37,577 nt of DNA from Candidatus Acidiferrales bacterium (GTDB lineage Bacteria > Acidobacteriota > Terriglobia > Acidiferrales > UBA7541): the NCBI GenBank assembly GCA_030037435.1, contig JASHRI010000515.1:1-37577 (forward strand), in the 5' to 3' direction. The notes under the pieces were generated by a model that saw only the letters and a list, made by a program, of their open reading frames with translations, was not told the DNA's origin and searched no databases. Of the stretch, positions 24,909 through 33,231 are shown one piece after another. The position numbers and the translations under genes were made by a program. The stretch's first letter is position 1. Every line of letters begins with the position of its first letter.

Positions 24909-25931
24909 ATGGTCGAAAGACCGACCAGCTTTGATCCGATTCCTACTCCTGTGCATTCCGCCAAAGAGCCGCAGATAGTATTTTTAATTTCGCTACCCCG
25001 GAGCGGTTCGACGCTTCTTCAGAAGATTTTGACTGCTCATCCCGAGGTCGCATCGACCGGCGAACCATGGATTCTCCTCCCGTTGGCATTCCTGGACAGC
25101 GAGCGCACGATCGAGGCTATCTACGATCACGCCAATGCAGCCAGGGGCATTCGGGAGCTAATAGGGAACCTTCCTAAAGGTCGTCAATCCTACATTGCCC
25201 ATCTTAGGCAGTTTTGTATGGGTATTTTTCAAGACCTAGCACACGGCGCACCCATTTTCCTTGATAAGGACCCACGCTACTATTTGATCCTGGACTTCCT
25301 TGTGGAATTGTTTCCGGAAGCCAAGTTCATTTTTCTGTTTCGAAACCCTTTGGATGTCATGTCGTCGATGATAAATACGTGGCTCAGCAATAAACTAACG
25401 TTGCATGCCTACCACATCGACCTCTACGAAGGAGTGCGACTGATGAGCAGAGGGTGTCGAGTCCACGCCAATCGTGGCATCGACGTACATTATGAGCAGC
25501 TGGTACACGAACCGCGAGAGGAGATAGCAAGGATCTGCCGGTTTCTGCAGATCTCATACCGCGACGACCTTCTCGTAAATTTCAAGTCTGTGGACTTCGG
25601 TGGATCGATGGGTGACCCAACCGGAGCCCTTCAATATAACGAGGTCTCGCCTGCCTCAGTTAACATTTGGCCAAAAAAACTGAACAATGTCTATCGCCTC
25701 AGGTTCGCACGCAAATATCTTAAAGTGCTCGGTAATGATGTTTTGGCTCCATGGCGCTTCAGCGTTGAGGAATTCGATCGGACGGCTAGCAAGATGAATG
25801 TGCGCTTTGCCGGGTCGCTGAAAGATATGGCCTACCGTCAAATGAGCGATGCCTGGCGGCTTCTTTCAGGCACGCGCATCAGGAAAATGCTTCGCGAGCG
25901 CAAGTATCGCGAGGTTTATCTTATTCGGTAG
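24909..25931 (+). CDS. PAPS-dependent sulfotransferase family protein
   Basis: The 340-residue cytoplasmic protein has the 5'-phosphosulfate-binding loop LPRSGSTLLQKIL (residues 29-41). It has a catalytic-Lys-like region FLDKDPRYY (Lys120, relatives have DKTPRY) and the 3'-phosphate-binding motif FLFRNPLDVMSSM (Arg145, Ser152 or Ser153). Later, YEQLVHEPREEIARICRFL matches the family's conserved segment. Sulfotransferases move sulfate from PAPS to hydroxyl or amino groups. Its place between the flippase gene and two GT4 genes makes a sugar residue of the EPS repeat the likely acceptor, so the polymer may be sulfated. No PAPS-synthesis genes are in the window. A Pro/Ser-rich N-terminal 20 residues precedes the domain. 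The start is the ATG at 24909, with no clear ribosome binding site. Confidence 0.85.
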   Translation: MVERPTSFDPIPTPVHSAKEPQIVFLISLPRSGSTLLQKILTAHPEVASTGEPWILLPLAFLDSERTIEAIYDHANAARGIRELIGNLPKGRQSYIAHLRQFCMGIFQDLAHGAPIFLDKDPRYYLILDFLVELFPEAKFIFLFRNPLDVMSSMINTWLSNKLTLHAYHIDLYEGVRLMSRGCRVHANRGIDVHYEQLVHEPREEIARICRFLQISYRDDLLVNFKSVDFGGSMGDPTGALQYNEVSPASVNIWPKKLNNVYRLRFARKYLKVLGNDVLAPWRFSVEEFDRTASKMNVRFAGSLKDMAYRQMSDAWRLLSGTRIRKMLRERKYREVYLIR

Positions 25932-25936
25932 ATGAT

Positions 25937-26020
25937 GGGGGAACTTGCTCGATGGTTTCGCGAGATTCCTCAGGTGCTTCAACACATCAGTTACATCTGA
26001 CAATCGAGCATGTTCCTCCC
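25937..26020. repeat. Long imperfect inverted repeat after the sulfotransferase gene
   Basis: A 17-base left arm ending in GAACTTGCTCGAT (25937-25953) pairs with ATCGAGCATGTTCCTCCC (26003-26020). There is one mismatch and one G-T wobble, and the spacer is 49 bases. It starts a few bases after the sulfotransferase stop codon, inside a 241-base gap before the next glycosyltransferase gene. No T tract follows, so it is not a standard terminator. It could be an RNA-stabilising or processing hairpin, or the relic of a small mobile element with terminal inverted repeats. The remainder of the gap (26021-26172) shows nothing clear. Confidence 0.55.
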
Positions 26021-26172
26021 CTGAAAGTCCTTTACGTCAGTTTTAGGTCGCAACACTTATCTCGATGTTTGCGCGTGTCGCGGGATACGCCACCAACGGT
26101 TGGGGGTGGGCGTGAACACATACGCTTGTGACTCAAATCAGAGGTTCTGACGACTAACGGAGCGGAGCATAC

Positions 26173-27297
26173 TTGTCTCAAGGTGCACCTCTGAACGGCT
26201 TGCGATTGCTTGTAGTCACGTCTTTATTTCCTCCTGCCACAGGGGGGGCATCCGAGGACTTTCGCCTTCTAGCCGCTGCGTGGCAGGAATGCAGCGCCAT
26301 CAACCACATAGTCATACTGACAGAACGTCGAAAGGGAAGTCCAAGACGAGAGGACAGAGGGAAAATTCTGATTCGACGAGTCCTTCCGTCCCGAGACACG
26401 AATCTCCGACTGAATGCGGCGCTGCGCATGATTCGCTCGGCCTTTACCTACCCGCTACTCACCCTTGCGATTGTCTGGCACATGCATCGGGAAAGCACTC
26501 GCGCTGTGCTGGTACACGGCCGATATGGCAGAAAGAGCTTCCTCAGGATATTGAAGTTGTGCGGCGCGAAGGTAGCGGTATTTCTCTCTGATCACTATAC
26601 ATCGCCAAGAAACTTATCGCATTGCGATGCGATAATTTGCATAGCTGAGAACGTTCACGATCGTGCCACTCGCGACCTAGGGCCCACAAGCAAGATCCAC
26701 TACGTCCCATTGCCTTTCATTCAACCAAGTTCAGCTCCGAGTTCAATGTCCAACCTTCCGAGACCATACTTTTTGTTTATCGGTACTGCTTGCGCGCAGA
26801 AAGGTGTCGACGTGTTGCTTGAAGCGTTTGCAGTGTTCCGACGGGAAAAACCGGGGTTTCGATTGTTGTTAGCCGGTCCAATTCGTGAGTACTCCCTAAC
26901 ACGTATAGCGGGCAGCGGCACAACTTTTCTTGGGGAAGTAGATAGGTCGAGAGTGCTCACGTTAATCCAACAAGCCGAAGCAGTTGTATTACCCTCTAGA
27001 TCGGAAGCCCTGCCGCGCGTTTGCTTGGAGGCCATTGCCTTAGGGACAACTGCGATCTGTCCGCCGGGTGTTCCCGAGCTTGAGCGAGCTTGTCCGGAAT
27101 GGGTACTCCCAAGTATTACACCGCAAAATGTGTTAGAGAAACTTCGTCAGGCGGTAAATTCATCGTTCCAGGTATCCTTTCGGTTCGAGAAACATGATTC
27201 TAGGCTTGTCGCCCATCGAATCGCCGAAGTCTGCTCGGCTATGTTAGAGGACGCCGACGATTCTAAAAGACTGCGGGCACCCGGGCTTCCTTTTTAG
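26173..27297 (+). CDS. GT4-family glycosyltransferase
   Basis: The 374-residue GT-B-fold protein has an N-terminal half beginning LRLLVVTSLFPPATGGASEDF (the Gly-rich acceptor-side loop of GT4 enzymes). The C-terminal half has YFLFIGTACAQKGVDVLLEAF, FRLLLAGP and the donor-binding EX7E region PSRSEALPRVCLEAIALG. It transfers a sugar from a nucleotide donor to the growing lipid-linked oligosaccharide on the cytoplasmic face. A TTG at 26173 follows GGAGCGGAG; no other start fits the conserved N-terminus. A strong AGGAGG lies at its very 3' end, spanning the stop codon, apparently serving the next gene. It is likely the second or third sugar transfer in the pathway; donor and linkage are unknown. 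Confidence 0.87.
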   Translation: MSQGAPLNGLRLLVVTSLFPPATGGASEDFRLLAAAWQECSAINHIVILTERRKGSPRREDRGKILIRRVLPSRDTNLRLNAALRMIRSAFTYPLLTLAIVWHMHRESTRAVLVHGRYGRKSFLRILKLCGAKVAVFLSDHYTSPRNLSHCDAIICIAENVHDRATRDLGPTSKIHYVPLPFIQPSSAPSSMSNLPRPYFLFIGTACAQKGVDVLLEAFAVFRREKPGFRLLLAGPIREYSLTRIAGSGTTFLGEVDRSRVLTLIQQAEAVVLPSRSEALPRVCLEAIALGTTAICPPGVPELERACPEWVLPSITPQNVLEKLRQAVNSSFQVSFRFEKHDSRLVAHRIAEVCSAMLEDADDSKRLRAPGLPF

Positions 27298-27351
27298 GAG
27301 GAGTGAACTGATCCCTATTGGGCTCGGGATTTCGAGGTCGCGGACTTCCAT

Positions 27352-28140
27352 ATGTCGCCGCTAAGGGAAAGAGAGGATGTCAACGACCAAGGCTTCGTCC
27401 TCGGTGAATCACTGGGCGAAGCGAATATAAGCGCAAGAATTGCGGTGTTTGACGAGCTCGAACCGATCGGCCAGGGCGGTACCTTTGCCGATATAGGTTG
27501 TGGCCGCGGCGAGTGCAGCTTGGAACTAGCGAGACGCTGCAGCCGCATCTTGCTCGTTGACGTACGCCCGCAAAATATCGACGCAAGTAGGGCTCGAATG
27601 GCACGCCTCAGTGCAACAAAGGCGCACTACTATTGCGCTGCAGCGGAGTTACTGCCGATCGCAGACGCCGTTTGTGATGCAGTGTTTTTGGTCGAGGTAT
27701 TGGAGCACGTTCGCGAGGTCCCGGAGACCTTACGAGAAATCTTTCGGATCTTGAAACCGAGTGGTCGCTGCTACTTGAGTGTTCCCAACCGACTCTTTCC
27801 ATTTGAGAACCATCCCGTAAAGTTTATGGGGATAACCGTTACACCTAAGTTATTTCCACTGCTAACGTGGTGTCCTCCGCTACATAATCGAATGGCCACT
27901 GCCCGTATATTTACCCCCGCTGAGATCCGCCGAATAGCGGCAAAGACCGGTTTTCAACCGCCCAAGGTCGGATATGTTATGCCGCCTTTTGAAAGGAGCG
28001 GACTGGCCTTTCTGCGCGGATTCACAGGGGCGTGGAGTCGATCGCCCCTGCGAGTTTTCGGAGTGAGTATCGCTGCCGTTCTCAGGAAGCCTGATCTAAC
28101 AGATCATCCCGCGGGGCGTGCAGAGAGGCGCTTCCTGTGA
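27352..28140 (+). CDS. Class I SAM-dependent methyltransferase (UbiE/Methyltransf_11-like)
   Basis: The 262-residue protein has motif I TFADIGCGRGECSLELARRC (about 44-63) and LLVDVRPQNIDASR for the acidic residue binding the SAM ribose. AVCDAVFLVEVLEHVREVPETLREIFRILKPSGRCYLSVPN is the methyltransf_11 block with EVLEHV. The C-terminal part after ENHPVKFMG is specific to polysaccharide clusters. It ends with a GTGA overlap with the next gene, so the pair is coupled. The start is uncertain. The ATG at 27352 is poor for spacing, while a strong AGGAGG at 27297-27302 lies 50 bases upstream. The intervening codons, in frame after a TGA at 27304, read like coding sequence (DPYWARDF) but lack a start codon. 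Confidence 0.82.
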   Translation: MSPLREREDVNDQGFVLGESLGEANISARIAVFDELEPIGQGGTFADIGCGRGECSLELARRCSRILLVDVRPQNIDASRARMARLSATKAHYYCAAAELLPIADAVCDAVFLVEVLEHVREVPETLREIFRILKPSGRCYLSVPNRLFPFENHPVKFMGITVTPKLFPLLTWCPPLHNRMATARIFTPAEIRRIAAKTGFQPPKVGYVMPPFERSGLAFLRGFTGAWSRSPLRVFGVSIAAVLRKPDLTDHPAGRAERRFL

Positions 28141-28889
28141 TTTTCCTCACCGGCGACGTACATCAAATGGCCCCACAGATGGGGGACCAAAAGCGACTTT
28201 CTGCTGGATTGACGGAAGTTACCTGCTGTGAGCCGTACCTAGAGCTTGCGAACAAACATTCCGTGTGCCCCACTCTTTTCTTCACTGGACTTGCAGTGAA
28301 AAGGGAGGGGGACTCCGTGTCTCGTCTCGCGCAGCGATACAGTTTTGAAATAGGCGGTCATACGTACTCGGCGAATAGCCCCCGCGCGTTATACGGCTTG
28401 TCCCGTAGGCTACTGGGATTGGCAAATGGCCCTTACTGGTGGCAAAGGAGAGATATGTCCCTTACAATCAGGTGCATCCGCGAAAGGACCAATGTGTCAG
28501 TGACCTCTTGGCGAAATCATGCATATCGAACGGACCGTAACACTCATAAGATCGCCGCGAGCCTTGGAATTCGCCGCGTATCTAATTGCGTCACCGGAGT
28601 GGAGGGAACCATCCGACCCCTCGACGGGATCTTCGAGGTGCCGATCAACACACCGCCCGATCACGAATCGCTCGGTCACGACTACCATGCCCGGCGATTC
28701 CGCTCGGTCCACGGCTGGGTGGATGAGGTTCTTCGCCAGGTTGAATACCAGCAGGCGCATAACTTGCCTTCGGTGATTCTGGCGCACCCGCTGTGTATGT
28801 TTGTCGAAGAAAACGGCTTGGCTGCTTTTGAGCGCTTATGTGTTGCGATTGGAGGAGGCCAGACCGCTCCCATGCGTGAATGCACCTAG
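28137..28889 (+). CDS. Divergent NodB-fold polysaccharide deacetylase-like protein
   Basis: The 250-residue protein follows the NodB-homology order but with altered motifs. Motif 1 is FLTGDVH (Asp7, with His9 in place of the second Asp). THFFTG-like TLFFTGLAV follows. Motif 2 is GGHTYSAN, where His75 is present but the second His (expected at residue 79) is Ala. Motif 3 is SWRNHAYR (Arg126, Tyr130), and motif 5 is VILAHP (His217). NodB enzymes remove acetyl groups from N-acetyl sugars using a metal bound by Asp-His-His. With one ligand missing the activity could be altered or lost. The GTG start overlaps the stop of the methyltransferase gene by four bases. There is no signal peptide, so it would act on a cytoplasmic precursor or as a binding protein. 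Confidence 0.68.
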   Translation: MIFLTGDVHQMAPQMGDQKRLSAGLTEVTCCEPYLELANKHSVCPTLFFTGLAVKREGDSVSRLAQRYSFEIGGHTYSANSPRALYGLSRRLLGLANGPYWWQRRDMSLTIRCIRERTNVSVTSWRNHAYRTDRNTHKIAASLGIRRVSNCVTGVEGTIRPLDGIFEVPINTPPDHESLGHDYHARRFRSVHGWVDEVLRQVEYQQAHNLPSVILAHPLCMFVEENGLAAFERLCVAIGGGQTAPMRECT

Positions 28890-28996
28890 CTTCGCAACGG
28901 GCCGATGCCCTAGAAAGTGCTAAGGCCTCGAAAGATCAGGACAAATGTCCAAAGTAAACTGCCAGATTCCGGTGCCCGCAGGCAACGACCTTAGGA

Positions 28997-29638
28997 ATGC
29001 TTAAGTCAATCAGATCGTCGGCGCTCGCTTTGGGCCGACCCATACACGTCCTGCTCCGCGGCCGCAAGCTGAAGCTGTTCAAGGCTCTTTTACCGAGGTG
29101 TGCAACGGACTGCACACTCCTGGACGTCGGTGGTGGGACAGGTATAGCCGGGGAATTCTGTCAACTATACTCATTTTTCGGGCAGGTCACTGTCGTCAAC
29201 ATTCGTATACCCCCGGTGAGCACCGACCTTGTCCGAGGGCTTGTACGTCGAGTCATTGCAGACGGGTGCGGCCTTCCCTTTGAGTCGTGTGCGTTCGATT
29301 GGGTATTCTCGAATGCGGTAATCGAACACGTTGGCCCTTGGGAGAGGCAAAAGAGCTTCGCGGACGAGATTCGCCGAGTCGCGCGTAGAGGGTATTTCGT
29401 GGCGACCCCTAACAAATATTTCCCGGTCGAACCACATACATACCTTCCGTTTTATCAATTCTTATCCTCAAATTGGCAGAGAAGGGTTGTGCGCTTCTCA
29501 CCGGGCTACATGCGAGAATATGAGGACATCAATTTGCTCTCCCGCCGAGACTTGAGGGTTCTATTCCCCGGTGCCCGTGTGATTGATTCAGGCTTTCCAC
29601 TGTTCGGAAACAGTCTCGTCGCTTATTACAAGAGATAG
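28997..29638 (+). CDS. Class I SAM-dependent methyltransferase
   Basis: The 213-residue protein has motif I TLLDVGGGTGIAGEFCQLY (about 36-54) and the usual FDWVFSNAVIEHVG block of Methyltransf_11-type enzymes, followed by an RRVARRGYFVATPNKYFPVEPH segment. This last stretch (ATPN and EPH) is shared with small methyltransferases of O-antigen and EPS clusters. The start is the ATG at 28997 after TTAGGA. It lies 107 bases after the deacetylase-like gene and only four bases before the next glycosyltransferase gene, so it is co-transcribed with it. The acceptor is unknown; O-methylation of a repeat-unit sugar is the natural guess. Confidence 0.8.
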   Translation: MLKSIRSSALALGRPIHVLLRGRKLKLFKALLPRCATDCTLLDVGGGTGIAGEFCQLYSFFGQVTVVNIRIPPVSTDLVRGLVRRVIADGCGLPFESCAFDWVFSNAVIEHVGPWERQKSFADEIRRVARRGYFVATPNKYFPVEPHTYLPFYQFLSSNWQRRVVRFSPGYMREYEDINLLSRRDLRVLFPGARVIDSGFPLFGNSLVAYYKR

Positions 29639-29642
29639 AAGT

Positions 29643-30752
29643 ATGCGCATTGGAGTCGACCTTACCGCGATTTGGCGGCCAGCTACGGGAATGGAGAACG
29701 TGGCCATCGAAATGACCCGTGCCCTCTTGCGCGCCGACAAAGTTAATCGTTATATCTTGTTCTTCGCTGGGGTGGTTCATCCGGCGTTTGAAGAGTTCAG
29801 CGGTCGATACGAGGCAGTCCTGGGCCCTGTAGCCCACGAGGCGCTATTGAAGAACCTCTGGTTTCCAAAGGCGGCCTCCGCTGCCAGGCTGGACTATCTG
29901 CATTTTCCGATTTTCCCACCCCCGCTTTGGTGCCCGTGGACCACAGGGTGGACCGTACCGGACGCTACGCCGTGGATGTACCCGGATACCATGAAAGCTA
30001 GTTCGCGGTGGTATTTCCGCCTGTTGGGCGGGCGAGCAGTTCGGAAAAGTCGCATCTTGATCACTGACACGGAGTCCGCACGCCAAGATCTCCTTACGTA
30101 TTTGCGTATTCCCCCTGACCGGCTGCATGTCATATATCCGGGCGTAAAGCCTGTCTTCCGAGTCCATCGAGACGCGCATGTCTTTGACGAGGTCCGACGA
30201 CGCCATGCCCTGCCCGCAAACTTCATTTTGTTCGTTGGCACCATTGAACCACGGAAAAATTTGCGTCGACTCCTTCGAGCTTTTCGAATGTTGAAAACGG
30301 AGCGCAATTTTGCCCCAAGCTTGGTTATCGTAGGTAGAAAAGGCTGGCTCTACGATTCCGTTTTTTCCGAGCTGGCGGATGAGGAATTCAGGGCTTCCGT
30401 CACCATCACTGGCTATGTCAGCGATGAGGATTTGGTGCAAATTTACAATATGGCTGACTCATTTGTGTTTCCATCTTTATATGAAGGCTTTGGCCTGCCG
30501 TGTGTCGAGGCGATGATGTGCGGATGCCCCGTCATTACCGCCAATAGAGGCGCCTTGCGAGAAGTAACGGGTGACTGTGCCCTGCACACTGACCCCGAAG
30601 ATGTCAGGGCTATCGCGGACGCTATCTGGAAAGTCTCACGCGACTCGACTTTGCGGAACAGGCTTGTTTCGAATGGCCCGGGTCGTGCGGCTCTGTATTC
30701 GTGGAGCACCTATGCCGAGCGCCTGCTCGATCTCATGGGGCGACTATCTTGA
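29643..30752 (+). CDS. GT4-family glycosyltransferase (mannosyltransferase-like)
   Basis: The 369-residue GT-B protein begins MRIGVDLTAIWRPATGMENVA, the N-terminal pattern of GT4 enzymes of the WbpX/mannosyltransferase group. The C-terminal domain has FILFVGTIEPRKNLRRLLRAF, SLVIVGRKGW, VTITGYVSDEDLVQIYNMAD and the EX7E motif PSLYEGFGLPCVEAMMCGCPV. It adds a sugar to the lipid-linked intermediate. The ATG at 29643 is chosen because it starts the conserved N-terminus and lies four bases after the preceding stop. A longer frame begins at 29583 but overlaps the methyltransferase gene. It is complete and of usual length. Confidence 0.9.
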   Translation: MRIGVDLTAIWRPATGMENVAIEMTRALLRADKVNRYILFFAGVVHPAFEEFSGRYEAVLGPVAHEALLKNLWFPKAASAARLDYLHFPIFPPPLWCPWTTGWTVPDATPWMYPDTMKASSRWYFRLLGGRAVRKSRILITDTESARQDLLTYLRIPPDRLHVIYPGVKPVFRVHRDAHVFDEVRRRHALPANFILFVGTIEPRKNLRRLLRAFRMLKTERNFAPSLVIVGRKGWLYDSVFSELADEEFRASVTITGYVSDEDLVQIYNMADSFVFPSLYEGFGLPCVEAMMCGCPVITANRGALREVTGDCALHTDPEDVRAIADAIWKVSRDSTLRNRLVSNGPGRAALYSWSTYAERLLDLMGRLS

Positions 30753-30845
30753 ATGGCGATAAAAAGAAACGGCACGCTGGCTCGCAGGCGGCAGGTGGGA
30801 GACTGGGCCTGATGCAGAATTCAGCTCACGGCCGACGAAAATAGC

Positions 30846-32255
30846 GTGACACTGGATCTCATTGTTACGGCATTGGCAAGCCTCCTGCTGGTGTTGTGGT
30901 GGAAGGAGCGCGTCCTTTACGTAATTTTTACCTGGGCCTACGTCCAGAATTTCGTTCTGGCATGGATGTACACCTCCGGATGGGCCGGAAAGGACCTGTG
31001 CCAAGCGCTGCTTATCTCCAAAGAATTCCTCTTATTGTGGCTATTCGTGTACTTCCTACCGGTCCTTTTTCGGTATGGACGCGGACGCTGGACTCTTCCC
31101 GTGCAAGCGCTCGCAGTTTTCACTGGTTGGTGTGTTCTGCGCTATGCAGCGGCGGTGGTCTTGCAAGGTCAGGGATTTTTCGAAAATCTCTGGAACCTTC
31201 GAATGGCTTGTTTCCCGTTCCAGATCCTGACGGTAGCAATCGGAGTTGCCTTCGTGAAGCCTCAGTTCGCAACTAAGTTTATCCGCCGCATGGTTTATCT
31301 CGTGGTTTGCCTCGCTGCGGTTGGGATTGCGCTCTATCTGCTTCCTGGTCCCACTTTTTGGCGCGATCATGTGGACATCGCGACTTACAACATCGATGTA
31401 AAAGGCGACACGACAGCGCTTGACGAACCTGGAGCCGCCTTAGCGGCCGCCGCTGGAACAACTGGGAATGGTCTCGCCGGTGTGGAGGAGGAAAACCCCG
31501 CGGAGTTCCTCGCGTTTTCAAATTTCCGGGCGTTTGGAACCGTTGGCGATGCTATCGGCTTTGGGCATTTTGTAGCGTTTCCCGTTTTGTTGCTGGCGCT
31601 CTGGTGGAGGCGGAATTGGAAATCCGCGTTGATGCTCTTCATCACGTCAATCGGCTTGTTTTTCAGTTTTACTCGATCGGCGTGGATTTTTGTCGCGGTG
31701 GGTTTGGTATACGCACTATTGCGAAGAGGATACTATCGCGTTCTTTGCAGCGCGGCTGGACTGCTCGTTCTTGCCATGTTCATATGGCAACCGTTGCGGG
31801 ATTGGCTCTACACGAGCATGGCGGTGTTATCTTGGAGCAGCCCGGATAGCGAGCATGCCGAAGGATTCATCGGTTTTTATAAGACCCAGCTTTGGAAGGT
31901 CGGAAACATCTTTGGCCAGGGTATGACCGCGCGTGTCTCTGAGAGCGGCTATGCTGTTCTTCTTATTCGTTATGGTCTACCCGCAGTTATAGGCTTCGTC
32001 TTTTTCTGCGTCGTGCTATATAAGAGTTTTCGGAAGACGTCACTTCGGGGAAAACCGCTGTTCTTGGTGGCTCAAGCAATTCCCTTGGCCATGCTCGTGA
32101 CCTTAAACTTCTCCTATTATCCCTTTGGCTTTATACCCTACCTTCTCACGTGGTTCGTCCTGGGAGTTTGTTTAGTCGTCGCCGGCGCCACGGGCGGAGC
32201 TCTCAACGGCATCGGTGGAGCTCAACCGCAGGCTGTGCAAGGGGGCACGCTTTGA
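30846..32255 (+). CDS. wzy: Wzy-type O-antigen/EPS polymerase
   Basis: This very hydrophobic 469-residue protein has about ten to twelve predicted membrane segments. Relatives in the O-antigen polymerase/ligase family (PF04932) share the arrangement seen here. Several TM helices come first, then a large loop between TM5 and TM6 (about residues 175-230, with many Ala/Gly/Glu) and the SWSSPDSEHAEGFIGFYKTQLWKVG loop. A G-Y-x-x-LIRYG segment (SESGYAVLLIRYGLPAVIGF) comes near the end. Wzy joins flipped repeat units into polymer in the periplasm. The start is a GTG at 30846 with a weak ribosome binding site. The last bases overlap the next gene (TTGA). Sequence identity in this family is low, so the call rests on topology and context. 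Confidence 0.83.
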   Translation: MTLDLIVTALASLLLVLWWKERVLYVIFTWAYVQNFVLAWMYTSGWAGKDLCQALLISKEFLLLWLFVYFLPVLFRYGRGRWTLPVQALAVFTGWCVLRYAAAVVLQGQGFFENLWNLRMACFPFQILTVAIGVAFVKPQFATKFIRRMVYLVVCLAAVGIALYLLPGPTFWRDHVDIATYNIDVKGDTTALDEPGAALAAAAGTTGNGLAGVEEENPAEFLAFSNFRAFGTVGDAIGFGHFVAFPVLLLALWWRRNWKSALMLFITSIGLFFSFTRSAWIFVAVGLVYALLRRGYYRVLCSAAGLLVLAMFIWQPLRDWLYTSMAVLSWSSPDSEHAEGFIGFYKTQLWKVGNIFGQGMTARVSESGYAVLLIRYGLPAVIGFVFFCVVLYKSFRKTSLRGKPLFLVAQAIPLAMLVTLNFSYYPFGFIPYLLTWFVLGVCLVVAGATGGALNGIGGAQPQAVQGGTL

Positions 32256-33076
32256 ACGTGCAAATGGGATCGCTAAAACGGGGCATTGGAAGAGACGAAA
32301 GTGCTCCTCCGTGGCGATTTCGGTGCGGTGAGCTCGCTTTGTTTTCAGCACCAGCCGAGTTCGTGTTTGGTGGGAACGGTCAATTTATTCAGGTCGTCAC
32401 CGTGAACGCCGAGATTTTCGTGTTGGCCCACGAGGACTCGCGCTTGAGGAGTCTTCTTCGCAGTACGGTCAACACCGTAGACGGTCGCATATTACAATGG
32501 ACCTGTGGTCTTTTGTATGGTGGGCGACATGTCAATCTCCTTAAGGGGGCAGATTTCATTCATGACTTGTGTACTTGGTGCTGTGCAAGAAAGCAGAGAC
32601 TTTATTTGCTTGGCTCGAGCCAGGCGTCGAACGCCGCGGCAGTTTCTGTACTACGCAATTCCTATCAAGGACTGCAGGTTGATGGCTTCGGGCCTCCGTT
32701 AGAGGAGTCGCCTTTTGCCCCTTCACTTCGCCTAAACATCTTGGGCGAGATTGCCCGGTGGCGACCCCATCACTTAGTCGTTTGCTTCGGTCCTCCCAAG
32801 CAGGAATTTTGGATCCAAGAAAATGCCGGCGAATTGGCCGGGTTGGGGGTCAGGCGTGCCTACGGATTAGGTGGTACGATCGATTTCCTATCGCGTCATC
32901 GTCGACGGGCTCCGCACTGGGTTCAGTTCATCGGAGCAGAATGGTTTTTCCGACTGCTCTGTGAACCACGGGCGCGTTTTCGGAAGACCGTCACAATGTT
33001 CAGGATGCCCTTGTACGCGCTGAGGACCAAGCGGAGTGCTCAGCAGCTGGAACTGCCTTTAGGCGCCGCGGAGTAA
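32252..33076 (+). CDS. WecB/TagA/CpsF-family glycosyltransferase (GT26)
   Basis: The protein has about 274 residues and family motifs in order. VVTVNAEIFVLAHED comes first (relatives have TpNaeil), then STVNTVDGRILQW with the catalytic-position Asp77 in a VDG motif, LYLLGSS, and HLVVCFGPPKQEFWI (the typical G.P.QE.wi). GLGGTIDFLSRHRRRAPHWVQ and GAEWFFRLLCEPRARFRKT follow at the C-terminus. The family includes UDP-ManNAc transferases of teichoic acid and enterobacterial antigen synthesis and EPS transferases such as GumM; it works on membrane-linked acceptors. TTG at 32252, seven bases after GGGGG and overlapping the Wzy stop, is chosen. GTG at 32258 and ATG at 32264 are alternatives. It is the last gene of the plus-strand EPS operon. 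Confidence 0.88.
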   Translation: MNVQMGSLKRGIGRDESAPPWRFRCGELALFSAPAEFVFGGNGQFIQVVTVNAEIFVLAHEDSRLRSLLRSTVNTVDGRILQWTCGLLYGGRHVNLLKGADFIHDLCTWCCARKQRLYLLGSSQASNAAAVSVLRNSYQGLQVDGFGPPLEESPFAPSLRLNILGEIARWRPHHLVVCFGPPKQEFWIQENAGELAGLGVRRAYGLGGTIDFLSRHRRRAPHWVQFIGAEWFFRLLCEPRARFRKTVTMFRMPLYALRTKRSAQQLELPLGAAE

Positions 33077-33231
33077 CGGAAAGGTAAACTTATCACGAAC
33101 TTTAACGAAGTCGGGCTGGTCTTTACGTCGCTGTGGTCATCGCCCCAATTACGTCCATTTGGGAAGAGGTCGCCAGGAAGTATCGAATACCGAGAGCGTA
33201 CCTCATTACCCGCTTCAGTTCTTGACCGGTA

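Noticed and set aside
33077-33231. Terminator between the convergent WecB-type and secreted-protein genes
   Set aside because: No stable hairpin with a T tract could be found in this 155-base gap.
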